From positions 1 through 42,781 of the forward strand of contig JANWXY010000077.1 of the NCBI GenBank assembly GCA_025057135.1: DNA of 42,781 nt, read 5' to 3'. Every line of letters begins with the position of its first letter. The stretch's first letter is position 1. Under the pieces are notes generated by a model that was given only the letters and a program-made list of their open reading frames with translations, did no database searches and was not told the origin of the DNA. Source of the DNA: Bacteroidia bacterium. GTDB taxonomy: Bacteria > Bacteroidota > Bacteroidia > SpSt-205. This document shows positions 8,361 through 16,127 of the stretch, piece after piece. Position numbers and translations under genes: made by a program.

Positions 8361-9659
8361 ATGAAGGTCATGCAGGATATTTTTGGTGTCGTAGATATTG
8401 GTACCCAGCAAGTTCGGGTGGCTATCGGACAGCCTGACCCGAAAGGCGGGGTAAGTGTGTTGGGTATAGGAATAGCTAACTCTGATGGTATAGATGAAAA
8501 TGGGGTAGCGAACATTGACCGCATGGTCGCTTCCATCCAAGAGGCTTTCCAGAGAGCCATTCATCAGTCGGGTACGGCTATATCGCGTGTTTGGGTGGTC
8601 GTTCATCACATTCACATGCAGGGAGACACGACGGAGGCAATCATAACCTTTCCTAATCCTGATCATGAGATTAATGTGGCAGACCTGGAACGCCTAAGGC
8701 AGCAGGCCGTGCGCCGTCCATCTCCCCCCAATATGGAGCTTCTCCATGTGATTCCTCAGTATTACAGCATAGACCATCGGTCTCAGGTGCAGGATCCCCT
8801 GGGCATGGCGGGCATTCGCTTAGAAGGGCATTTTTACCTCGTATATGCCCCTCAGACTCACCTGAATATGCTTCGGAAATGTTTCCAGCGCTTGCAGATA
8901 GAAGTAGAGGGGTTTGTAGCGCGTCCCATCGTCACAGCTGAAGTGCTCTTACCTAAGGAGTATAAAAGTTCGGGCTGCGCTTTGATTTATATGGGGACGC
9001 ATTCTACTTCTTTGGTGGTGTATGAGCGTGGCATTTTGAGACATTTTGCTGTATTGCCTATTGGGGGACATCAGGTGTCGGCAGACATTCGGGAAATGCT
9101 ACGATATGTACTGCCCCACCACGCCGAAAAGATTAAGGTGGAGGTTGGCGTAGCTTTCGCTGCTCATGTGGAGGAGGGAAAAGTCCTGCGCCTGAGGTTA
9201 TCCAAGGAAATGGAGCCTGTGGATATTCCTTATCGTCTGCTTGCTAAGGTGATCCAGACCCGTTTAGAAGAGACAATGGTATTCATAGGTCAAGAGATAG
9301 ATAAGCTCAACCTGCTTGGCAAGCTATATGGAGGTATCCATTTGGCGGGGGGAGGAGCGCTGATGAAGGACATTGACTCTCTCGTGGAGTATGTTCTCGG
9401 TGAGCGGGTGTATGTACTCAAACCTCACTCCATCTTAGGGAGAGGGATAATTGACAAGGTAGATAACCCTCGCTTCGCTGGGGTGATAGCGGCATTATAT
9501 CTGGTTCCGATGATGAGAGAGTTTATTCCACCTGTGCCTGAGACCACCAATACACCTTCTAAAAAATCTAAACAATCTAAGTCTCCGCCTCGTTTCATTC
9601 AAAAAGTGCGCAGTCTACTTGAAAATAGTCTCAGGCTGCCTCAGGACCTTATAGAATGA
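8361..9659 (+). CDS. ftsA: Actin-like cell division protein FtsA
   Basis: FtsA tethers FtsZ filaments to the membrane and recruits divisome proteins. The 432-residue protein begins with the actin-fold phosphate loop (GVVDIGTQQVRVAIG). It has the SHS2-type 1C insertion, a central ALIYMGTHSTSLVVYERG (phosphate 2 region) and HLAGGGALMKDIDSLVEYVLG (adenosine motif). The C-terminus is a Lys/Ser-rich linker followed by FIQKVRSLLENSLR, a likely amphipathic membrane anchor. It starts one base after the ftsQ-like stop and precedes ftsZ by 20 nt. Confidence 0.95.
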   Translation: MKVMQDIFGVVDIGTQQVRVAIGQPDPKGGVSVLGIGIANSDGIDENGVANIDRMVASIQEAFQRAIHQSGTAISRVWVVVHHIHMQGDTTEAIITFPNPDHEINVADLERLRQQAVRRPSPPNMELLHVIPQYYSIDHRSQVQDPLGMAGIRLEGHFYLVYAPQTHLNMLRKCFQRLQIEVEGFVARPIVTAEVLLPKEYKSSGCALIYMGTHSTSLVVYERGILRHFAVLPIGGHQVSADIREMLRYVLPHHAEKIKVEVGVAFAAHVEEGKVLRLRLSKEMEPVDIPYRLLAKVIQTRLEETMVFIGQEIDKLNLLGKLYGGIHLAGGGALMKDIDSLVEYVLGERVYVLKPHSILGRGIIDKVDNPRFAGVIAALYLVPMMREFIPPVPETTNTPSKKSKQSKSPPRFIQKVRSLLENSLRLPQDLIE

Positions 9660-9679
9660 AAACTCAAAAATAAACCTAT

Positions 9680-10981
9680 ATGAGCCTTTCGTTTCCGCAA
9701 GAAAGTCCGCCGCCGATTATCAGTGTATTAGGTGTCGGGGGCGCTGGTTGCAATGCAGTATCAAACATGTTTCGTCAGGGCATTCATGGTGTTGAGTTTT
9801 TTGTCTGCAACACCGATAGTCAAGTTTTAGGTCGTAGCTTAGTACCCAATCGCCTCTTGATTGGACAAAAACTGACGGGCGGATTAGGGTGCGGAGCTGA
9901 CCCAGAACGCGGGCGTCAGGCAGCAGAAGAGAGCATAGATGATATTCGTAATCTTTTCTCGCCTCACATTCGGATGGTTTTCCTCACTGCGGGCTTAGGT
10001 GGTGGAACGGGCACTGGGGCTTTGCCCGTGATTGCCAAGCTTTACCGAGAGATGGGGCTGCTCACTGTCTCAGTTGTGTCTATGCCTTTCAGCTTTGAAG
10101 GAGAGCCTCGGCGTAGAAATGCTCTGATTGGTCTCAGCCGGTTAGAGGAGCATGTAGACGCCTTAGTCGTCATTCACAATAATAACATCCTTCGTGTGGC
10201 TTCTAAGAATATGCGTCAGAAGGATGCGTTTCTCATGGCTGACCAGGTACTCTACAGAGCCGTCCGGGGCATAGCAGAAATGATCACCAAGCCAGGGTAT
10301 ATCAATGTGGATTTTGCTGACGTAAAGACGATAATGCAAGATGGAGGATATGCCTTATTGGGCATGTCTACACAGCGTGGCGAAAACCGTGCTCTCATGG
10401 CGGTGGAGGAGGCGCTTAGCTCGCCCTTGTTAGACAATGTGGATATACGCGGGGCTAAGGGCATTCTTGTGAATATCACTGCCTCAGAAGACACGATTAC
10501 CATTCAGGAGACCGAACAGATTATGAATCGCATACAGGAAGCTCTGGGCGATTCTAATACCCAGATTATTATGGGGCAGATATATGACGATCAAGCGGGT
10601 GAGGACCTTTCTCTGACGATTATTGCTACGGGCTTAGCGCGTCCTGACAGTATCCAGCCGATTGAGCCTTCACCTCGCAAGCCCGCTAAGAATTCACCGC
10701 CTATCATACAGCCCCTCCAGACAGAGATACCTGTGGATTCAGCGCCAACTCTCCCTAATCCTTCTCATTCTCCCCTAACCTTCAACCTACAGGAGCGAAT
10801 AAGACAGCTCAGTCAGGATGCTCACGCCATAGAACGTGCTCGTCATACGCCTGCTTACACTCGTTATGGGATTACGGCGCCTACGCCACCGCTTTCTTCT
10901 ACTCGTATAGAGCCACCCACAGACGATAGCTATCCTCCTTTCCGCAGAAATAATCCTCACCTTTACGATAATGCTGACTGA
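9680..10981 (+). CDS. ftsZ: Tubulin-like division GTPase FtsZ
   Basis: FtsZ polymerises into the cytokinetic ring. The 433-residue protein contains the GTP loop GGGTGTG (about 107-113), the nucleotide-contacting N-terminal VLGVGGAGCNAVSNM, and the T7 catalytic loop NVDFADVKTIM (about 209-219). After the core ends near residue 320 there is a Pro/Ser-rich disordered linker. The tail PPFRRNNPHLYDNAD is the likely conserved peptide that binds FtsA and other partners. The upstream 20 nt are A-rich (AAAATAAAC) with no Shine-Dalgarno, as expected for Bacteroidota. No TAnnTTTG box is present there, so it is probably read from the ftsW promoter. Confidence 0.97.
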   Translation: MSLSFPQESPPPIISVLGVGGAGCNAVSNMFRQGIHGVEFFVCNTDSQVLGRSLVPNRLLIGQKLTGGLGCGADPERGRQAAEESIDDIRNLFSPHIRMVFLTAGLGGGTGTGALPVIAKLYREMGLLTVSVVSMPFSFEGEPRRRNALIGLSRLEEHVDALVVIHNNNILRVASKNMRQKDAFLMADQVLYRAVRGIAEMITKPGYINVDFADVKTIMQDGGYALLGMSTQRGENRALMAVEEALSSPLLDNVDIRGAKGILVNITASEDTITIQETEQIMNRIQEALGDSNTQIIMGQIYDDQAGEDLSLTIIATGLARPDSIQPIEPSPRKPAKNSPPIIQPLQTEIPVDSAPTLPNPSHSPLTFNLQERIRQLSQDAHAIERARHTPAYTRYGITAPTPPLSSTRIEPPTDDSYPPFRRNNPHLYDNAD

Positions 10982-11038
10982 GAGCGCTTATCCTGCTATT
11001 TATTATTGGGGCGGAGGAATATTTTATGATGGCTCTGT

Positions 11039-11494
11039 ATGCAGTCTCTTTGGCTCCGATACATCAAGCTTTTGACTATAAGTCTGGAAGCGCGTTTTGA
11101 GCTCGCCCTGGGTAAATGGGCTGCTCGACTACTAACTGTGATTCTATTAGTCTCCTCTTTGGCCGTCACTCTATTACTACTGACCGCTGCTGTGGTAACT
11201 TGGGCAGCGGGAGCCGTGCGGTGGGGCTATGGTTTTCTCATAGGAGCAGGATTATGGGCAGCGCTCTCTTTTGTAGTTACTACTTTCGGACATTCTCTTC
11301 TACGCAGACAAATGATATCCCGAGAAGCGATCTATCGCCTCCGTCTAGCCCAATCAGGAATGCGCCTTATAGAACGCTCTCTGTCTGACTCTCCGGGAGA
11401 AAAAGGGCTATTGCCGGGGCTGATGGGACACATCGGAAGGCTGCTATGGTCCATCGTCAAGCAGTGGTTGAGGAAGTGGGTTCCTTTCCTATGA
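11039..11494 (+). CDS. Small two-helix membrane protein, phage-holin-3_6-like family
   Basis: This 151-residue protein has two adjacent hydrophobic helices (about residues 30-55 and 60-83) flanked by charged helices. That layout is seen in the Phage_holin_3_6 / DUF1469 proteins common in bacterial chromosomes. Despite the name, those chromosomal proteins are not phage genes and nothing phage-like surrounds this one. Its function is unknown, perhaps related to the envelope. It lies 57 nt after ftsZ, and its stop overlaps the next start as ATGA, so it belongs to the division operon. The assignment rests on topology and length, not on a strong motif. Confidence 0.6.
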   Translation: MQSLWLRYIKLLTISLEARFELALGKWAARLLTVILLVSSLAVTLLLLTAAVVTWAAGAVRWGYGFLIGAGLWAALSFVVTTFGHSLLRRQMISREAIYRLRLAQSGMRLIERSLSDSPGEKGLLPGLMGHIGRLLWSIVKQWLRKWVPFL

Positions 11495-12219
11495 GTATCT
11501 TGGAAGCATGGAAAAGGGCTTCTCCACAGCCACTTTGGCTTATAGACCCTGATCGTCTGTCTCTATCGGCATATAGGACTGCTGCTGAGGCGTACTTAAG
11601 TGCGGGGGGACGATGGGCTCTGGTGGGTGGAAGTTTTATGTCCCATGCTCCAGTAGATGAATGGTGTGTCGCCGCTCGTCGCAGTGTGCCCTTACCCTTA
11701 GTGCTTTTTCCTGGCAGTCCTCAGCAGCTCACAGAGTCCGTAGATGCGCTTTTGTTTCTATTCCTCGCCAGTGGTCGTAATCCTCATTACCTGATTGGCG
11801 CCCACGTAGAAGTGGCGCCTTTACTCTACCGATGGGGGGGAGAAGTTATTCCGACTACTTACATCTTGGTCGGGCAAGCGAACCGCACCGTGCATTACAT
11901 CACGCAGACTCTGCCTATACCAGCAGACAAACCAGAGCTCGTACAAGCCACAGCACTGGCGGGATGGTATCTGGGGCAAAAAGTCATATACATAGATGCC
12001 GGTAGTGGCGCGGACGTTTCCCCCTCACCAGAAATGGTCCGGGCGGTGCGCGATAGACTTTCTATACCGATTATAGTGGGTGGGGGGGTGCATACGCCCG
12101 ATGTCGCTGCGTCTCTGATAGAAGCAGGTGCAAACTTTGTCGTCATAGGCACCGCTGCTGAAAAATCTCAGTTTAGCCGTACCTTCTGGGAAGAATTTTT
12201 CAGCTTATGTCAGTCATAG
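11491..12219 (+). CDS. PcrB / (geranylgeranyl-heptaprenyl)glyceryl phosphate synthase family protein
   Basis: This 242-residue TIM-barrel prenyltransferase would join a polyprenyl diphosphate to sn-glycerol-1-phosphate, an ether-lipid reaction best known from archaea. The family residues are visible: LIDPDRLS near the start, VGGSFMSH, LFPGSPQQL, YIDAGSGADVSPS, and the phosphate-binding IIVGGGV and VVIGTAAE. Homologues are widespread in Bacteroidota, but their role there is not settled. The chosen ATG overlaps the preceding stop (ATGA); an in-frame ATG at 11446 would add 15 residues inside the previous gene. Chain-length specificity cannot be told from sequence alone. Confidence 0.88.
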   Translation: MSILEAWKRASPQPLWLIDPDRLSLSAYRTAAEAYLSAGGRWALVGGSFMSHAPVDEWCVAARRSVPLPLVLFPGSPQQLTESVDALLFLFLASGRNPHYLIGAHVEVAPLLYRWGGEVIPTTYILVGQANRTVHYITQTLPIPADKPELVQATALAGWYLGQKVIYIDAGSGADVSPSPEMVRAVRDRLSIPIIVGGGVHTPDVAASLIEAGANFVVIGTAAEKSQFSRTFWEEFFSLCQS

Positions 12220-13034
12220 TCTTCTTATATGCCATATTAGGAGGGTTAGACTTTTCTCAGGGAGATTGGAGCCTCGTCGGTGTGAGCCTCCCCAACTATG
12301 ACCCTCATCCTCTGCAGCAGCGCTACACTGCTTTTATCATTCAGGATAAAGCCGTCCTGCAAGAGATGCAGCGTCTCTGGCATGGGCGGACCTTTTACGA
12401 AGACTACTGCGACTATCACTATGTGCTCAAGTTGTATCAGGGGCGCCGCTTAGTGAAAACTCTCAAGCTCAATCTCCGTTGCGGCTACATCACCGAAGGC
12501 GTTTTTTCATATACCTTCTCCGCAGAGTGGTTAGAAAGGTTTTCTGAATCCTTTCGTCCGATAGCATGGTCCAGAGTCTGGTTTCGTCGCAATGAAAATC
12601 TCAGAAATGCTGTTCAAGCCCTTTTGGACGCTCCAAATGTATATTTCTATGAAGAGCCTGAGCCTTACTTATATGGGGGACGGTTTATTATTGCTCTGGA
12701 TAGCATTCATTGGCGGGTGGATAGAGATTCCCTGTACAGCAGCGTAAAAGCACAGGTGGAGAAACTTTTTCCCCCAGGACGGGCATATATTCGCCCATAC
12801 TTCTTTTTCATGGATGATAAGTCGTTGCTGCACTTTAGATTTGAGGTGTTTTGTGAGCGTCAAGACTACGAGATGTACGGTAAAAAACTTAGCGTCTCTG
12901 TGGAATGGCAGCCGCATATCGGACCAGATGAAGCTAAACGGCTAATTCTAATCGGGGTCAATCGAGAGAAATTTTTCGCTTACGTACGAGCATGGCAGCA
13001 GAAGCATGGCGCTACCTCCGAAGTACCTGATTGA
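12207..13034 (+). CDS. Unknown exported protein at the end of the division operon
   Basis: I do not recognise this 275-residue protein. The first 15 residues are hydrophobic and could be a short signal peptide or anchor. The rest is rich in Tyr, Phe and Arg with alternating beta-like stretches (for example PYLYGGRFIIALDSIHW and PYFFFMDDKSLLHFRFEVF), which suggests a soluble mixed alpha/beta fold. Its ATG overlaps the prenyltransferase stop by 13 bp, so it is translationally coupled. The 3' end overlaps the convergent symporter gene by 23 bp. No catalytic motif is evident. Confidence 0.7.
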   Translation: MSVIVFLYAILGGLDFSQGDWSLVGVSLPNYDPHPLQQRYTAFIIQDKAVLQEMQRLWHGRTFYEDYCDYHYVLKLYQGRRLVKTLKLNLRCGYITEGVFSYTFSAEWLERFSESFRPIAWSRVWFRRNENLRNAVQALLDAPNVYFYEEPEPYLYGGRFIIALDSIHWRVDRDSLYSSVKAQVEKLFPPGRAYIRPYFFFMDDKSLLHFRFEVFCERQDYEMYGKKLSVSVEWQPHIGPDEAKRLILIGVNREKFFAYVRAWQQKHGATSEVPD

Positions 13035-14379
13035 GCCCTAAGAGCCCCAATGCCGTAACTCCCGCCGTCCAGAATATGCTTACATAACCTGAAAACCATC
13101 CAAGAGTTCCCTCTATCCCAAGAGATATGCCTAAAAGTGCTGGAAGTGCCCATTTTACGAAGGGGTAATCGCCCCTGGGGGTCAATCGTGAAAATATAAA
13201 CAGTCCCAGCAGCGGTCCATATGTGTAACCAGAAAATCGTAGAAAGGCACCTAAGATGTGCTTCTCTCGCGGAAGCGCAGTATAGCCTATTAGAAGAAGC
13301 CAGAATACCAATGTCCAAATCAAAAAAACAAGGTTTTTCATCCTGGGAGTTTCATACCGCCGAGGTAATAAATTCCGAAGGACTGCTGTAGTGAGAGCCG
13401 TCAGACTTCCGTCTGCGCTAGAAAGGGCGGCGGCACTCACCCCTAAGACAAAAAGAACTTGAATTGGTTTGCTTTGATGCTGGACTACAAGGGCAAAAAT
13501 TTCATCTGGGGCTGCTGAGAAGCCCGCATAGTCGGCGTATCTCCACAAAAGATGACCTAGCCATAAAAATAGAAGATTTACGGGAAAGAGAAGCGCGCCA
13601 TAGAGAAGGAGATTTTTTTGAGCCAGGGACAAGGAAGGCAGACTGAGGTTTTTTTGCATTTGGTCTTGATCTAAGCCCGTCATGGAGAGCGCTATAAATG
13701 CTCCGGCTAATAAATCTTTGAGCCAGAAGTGTGCAGCTGTGGGAGAAAGCTCTATGATCTTCGGAATATCTGTATCTGGGAGAGGATACCTTAAGAGGTA
13801 GAGGCATGTGTAGAGGGCGGCGGCTAAAAAAACCGTAGTCTGAAAAAAATCTGTGTATATTAGAGCCCCAATTCCACCCCGCATCGTATACAGAAGCATG
13901 ATTAGTAGAGCACATGCAGCGAGCAGAGGAAAGGGAGGATTACCCAAAAAAGGTTGTAGCACCCACAGAGCTAAAAATAGTCTCAAACTGCTGCCTATCG
14001 CCCGGGAAATGATAAAGAAAGCAGTTGCGGTCTTTTCGCCAGCCGCTCCTAACTGATAGCAGAAGTATTCATAAACGGATGCGCGGGCATACTTGTAGTA
14101 GAGCGGCAGCAGCCCATAAGCGATAACTGCGTATCCAAGAAAATACCCAGCAACGACTTGTAAATAGGTCCAACCGTCACTACGTACACTCCCCGGTACC
14201 GAGAGGAAAGTAATCGCCGATAGTGCAGTGCCTACCATGCCATAGCTTACCCATAGCCAGTGGGCGCGACGCTGGGCGACATAGAAGGTATCAAGGGAGG
14301 CTCGAAAACTGCGCTGCCGCTCTGCTATCCAACTGATTCCCCAAAGCGCTGCGACATATGCAAGCGCTATCCACTCCAC
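13012..14379 (-). CDS. Sodium:solute symporter (SSS family)
   Basis: This 455-residue membrane protein has about 13 helices. Family features include GTALSAITFLSVPG, YTMRGGIGALIYTDFFQTTVFL (the sodium-symporter signature area) and VSAAALSSADGSLTALTTAVLRN, which contributes the sodium site. It imports an organic solute with sodium; the substrate is not predictable. It begins with GTG one base after the stop of the preceding small gene, so it is the last gene of the TPR operon. Its 3' end overlaps the convergent unknown gene by 23 bp. Confidence 0.9.
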   Translation of the reverse strand: MEWIALAYVAALWGISWIAERQRSFRASLDTFYVAQRRAHWLWVSYGMVGTALSAITFLSVPGSVRSDGWTYLQVVAGYFLGYAVIAYGLLPLYYKYARASVYEYFCYQLGAAGEKTATAFFIISRAIGSSLRLFLALWVLQPFLGNPPFPLLAACALLIMLLYTMRGGIGALIYTDFFQTTVFLAAALYTCLYLLRYPLPDTDIPKIIELSPTAAHFWLKDLLAGAFIALSMTGLDQDQMQKNLSLPSLSLAQKNLLLYGALLFPVNLLFLWLGHLLWRYADYAGFSAAPDEIFALVVQHQSKPIQVLFVLGVSAAALSSADGSLTALTTAVLRNLLPRRYETPRMKNLVFLIWTLVFWLLLIGYTALPREKHILGAFLRFSGYTYGPLLGLFIFSRLTPRGDYPFVKWALPALLGISLGIEGTLGWFSGYVSIFWTAGVTALGLLGLNQVLRR

Positions 14380-14380
14380 A

Positions 14381-14851
14381 TCAGTAGATGAGCTGACTCA
14401 TTCCAAGTCCGACTAATTCTACTTTGTTCGTCACGGCTTGAAGGAATAAAATCGCGTCAATAATCTGCTTTTTGTCAGCGTATGGAGTGATTGTTGAAAG
14501 GCTGGCTTCCACAGCCTTAATGTAGTCTCGCAGGGCGTCCTCAAGAGACTTCATGGACTTTTCATTTGCCTGAACCGAAGGCACTTTGAGGTCATTGGGA
14601 CTCTTTGGGTCTAACTTAGCGAAGGGCAGATACTGAAGAATGCGATATAGGCGAGTAAGCTTGGCGATGTAGATACGCGTGAGCTCAATTTTGTCCATCT
14701 TCTCTAAGTCTCCGAGGGAGTAGATGATAGTGGCGCCTCCCGGAAGTTGAGTAGCTGTGGTTGGTTGAGAGGTGGATTGAGTCTCTTGGGCATATACAAC
14801 CGACAGCCACATCGGCATTACGGTCAGGATGATGTAAATCTGACGAGTCAT
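14381..14851 (-). CDS. Unknown small exported protein
   Basis: This 156-residue protein has a signal peptide ending around VVYAQE (residue 21). A Ser/Thr/Gln-rich linker follows, then a mostly helical domain (LGDLEKMDKIELTRIYIAKL and onward). I do not recognise the family. It lies 9 nt after the TPR gene and 1 nt before the symporter, so all three are co-transcribed. A periplasmic role linked to the TPR protein is a guess from position only. The N-terminal start is supported by the signal peptide. Confidence 0.7.
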   Translation of the reverse strand: MTRQIYIILTVMPMWLSVVYAQETQSTSQPTTATQLPGGATIIYSLGDLEKMDKIELTRIYIAKLTRLYRILQYLPFAKLDPKSPNDLKVPSVQANEKSMKSLEDALRDYIKAVEASLSTITPYADKKQIIDAILFLQAVTNKVELVGLGMSQLIY

Positions 14852-14860
14852 ACGGCTATA

Positions 14861-16051
14861 TCAGTTTTTCTTTTGCTGGATGGTATTCTTTTTGCGTAGA
14901 TAATCTTGCGCTTTGTCATCCATGCCTAAGTGCGTCGTTACTTGAATGAGGCTCTGGAGGAGCGCCATATCTTCTGGTAGCTGCTCATGTGCCTTTTCTA
15001 AATGGGGTAAAGCTAAACGGAAATACTCCTGCATTTTTGCAAAATACTTTTGTTGGAGTTTCTCGTCTCGCGTTTCGTTATACTTGGCGCTTAGCTCCGC
15101 TGCTTGATTGACGTAATAAGCTCCGAGATTATACCTGGCGTTGAGATTGTTGGGATTTAGAGCGAGTACCTGCTGATAATAGGCTGCGGCGGAGTCAGGA
15201 TTGATTCGCTCCCAGAGCTGAGCGTAGATGACCATATAGGTTTCGTTTTTAGGGTCTCGTTGAAGTTCTTGACGGAAGCGTTCCAAGGCTTTTTCCTGCA
15301 AGCCAGGATTTTGGAGGTAAAGGTTGAGTTCAGCTCGACGGATATTATCATCTGTTGGAAACTTACTACGGCCTTCGTTTGCTATGGATAGCGCCTTCTC
15401 CGTATCGCCTTTGCCGCCATACGCATTTATTAGGGAGGAATATACGAAGGGTAGTAGCTGACCCTCCTGCTCCTTCGGTAGAGGTTTTTGGGCGGCTAAG
15501 GTGCGAGCCTTCTCAAGGTCCTGGATGGCTGCAGTGGTATCTCGCAGTTGCAGATTTACGATTCCTCGGAGGGCATACGGGGGATAAAACTCCTTTTGTC
15601 CTATCATTTCATATAGCTCTAAGGCCCATGTGAAGTGCTGACGAGCATCGGCAAGTTTTTCTTTCTGGAAAAGCTCAAATCCTTTGAGATACAGCACACC
15701 AGAGGCTTGGGCCGCTGTCAGTTTCAAGTCATTCTCAAACTCCTTTGCTGCATCTTGTTCTTTACACTTTCGGATGGACAGAATGACTTCCTCAAAGAGA
15801 TTTGGGTACTTATTCAAAACGCCCTGTGGGTCCTTACTGGAAAGGAGCATGCCCATATACGCTCGGCCGCGCAGCATATAGGCTTTTGCGATGTCCTTGG
15901 GTTTGAGAAGCTGAGGGGAAGCTAACGCCTCCTGGAGGAAGTTTAGCGCTTTTTCATATTCCGCATCTTGGACAGCTAAAGCGGCAGATGTAACCTTGCT
16001 CTTCTGGGCCCACAACGAGATGATAGCTAACCCGAATGCCCATATTCGCAT
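14861..16051 (-). CDS. Exported tetratricopeptide-repeat protein
   Basis: The 396-residue protein starts with a signal peptide (MRIWAFGLAIISLWA) and consists of about six or seven TPR helical pairs. Clear ones include AYMLRGRAYMGML, QHFTWALELYEMIGQ and AAAYYQQVLALNPNNLNARYN. TPR proteins act as protein-protein scaffolds; this one should be periplasmic. An upstream in-frame start at 16081 adds ten residues before the signal peptide. It is rejected because a TATGTTTG promoter box lies 4 nt before the ATG at 16051. It heads a three-gene operon with the small exported protein and the symporter. Confidence 0.88.
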   Translation of the reverse strand: MRIWAFGLAIISLWAQKSKVTSAALAVQDAEYEKALNFLQEALASPQLLKPKDIAKAYMLRGRAYMGMLLSSKDPQGVLNKYPNLFEEVILSIRKCKEQDAAKEFENDLKLTAAQASGVLYLKGFELFQKEKLADARQHFTWALELYEMIGQKEFYPPYALRGIVNLQLRDTTAAIQDLEKARTLAAQKPLPKEQEGQLLPFVYSSLINAYGGKGDTEKALSIANEGRSKFPTDDNIRRAELNLYLQNPGLQEKALERFRQELQRDPKNETYMVIYAQLWERINPDSAAAYYQQVLALNPNNLNARYNLGAYYVNQAAELSAKYNETRDEKLQQKYFAKMQEYFRLALPHLEKAHEQLPEDMALLQSLIQVTTHLGMDDKAQDYLRKKNTIQQKKN

Positions 16052-16055
16052 GGGA

Positions 16056-16063
16056 CAAACATA
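16056..16063 (-). promoter_or_regulatory. TAnnTTTG -7 promoter box of the TPR operon
   Basis: Read on the minus strand, TATGTTTG is followed by TCCC and the ATG at 16051. The spacing is 4 nt, implying a leaderless mRNA and fixing the gene start. A TTG lies 15 nt upstream of the box, shorter than the usual -33 spacing. Confidence 0.7.
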
Positions 16064-16115
16064 CACAGAAAAAATCAGCAATAGCGGCTGCTCTGTTGAA
16101 ACTCTGTAAGTACCT

Positions 16116-16123
16116 TACCTTTG
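16116..16123 (+). promoter_or_regulatory. TAnnTTTG -7 promoter box of the AsmA-like gene
   Basis: TACCTTTG is followed by AAGC and the ATG at 16128. A TTG at 16096-16098 lies 17 nt upstream and is a plausible -33 element. Only 52 nt separate this box from the divergent TPR promoter box, so the two share a control region. Confidence 0.75.
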
Positions 16124-16127
16124 AAGC

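Noticed and set aside
11025-11099. 24-codon frame after a GGAGG-like stretch before the holin-like gene
   Set aside because: It overlaps the larger gene, has no family likeness, and Shine-Dalgarno sequences are not otherwise used here. The GGAGG is probably chance.
11039-11494. Holin-like protein as evidence of a prophage
   Set aside because: No other phage gene is near; chromosomal members of this family are common and it is coupled to division genes.
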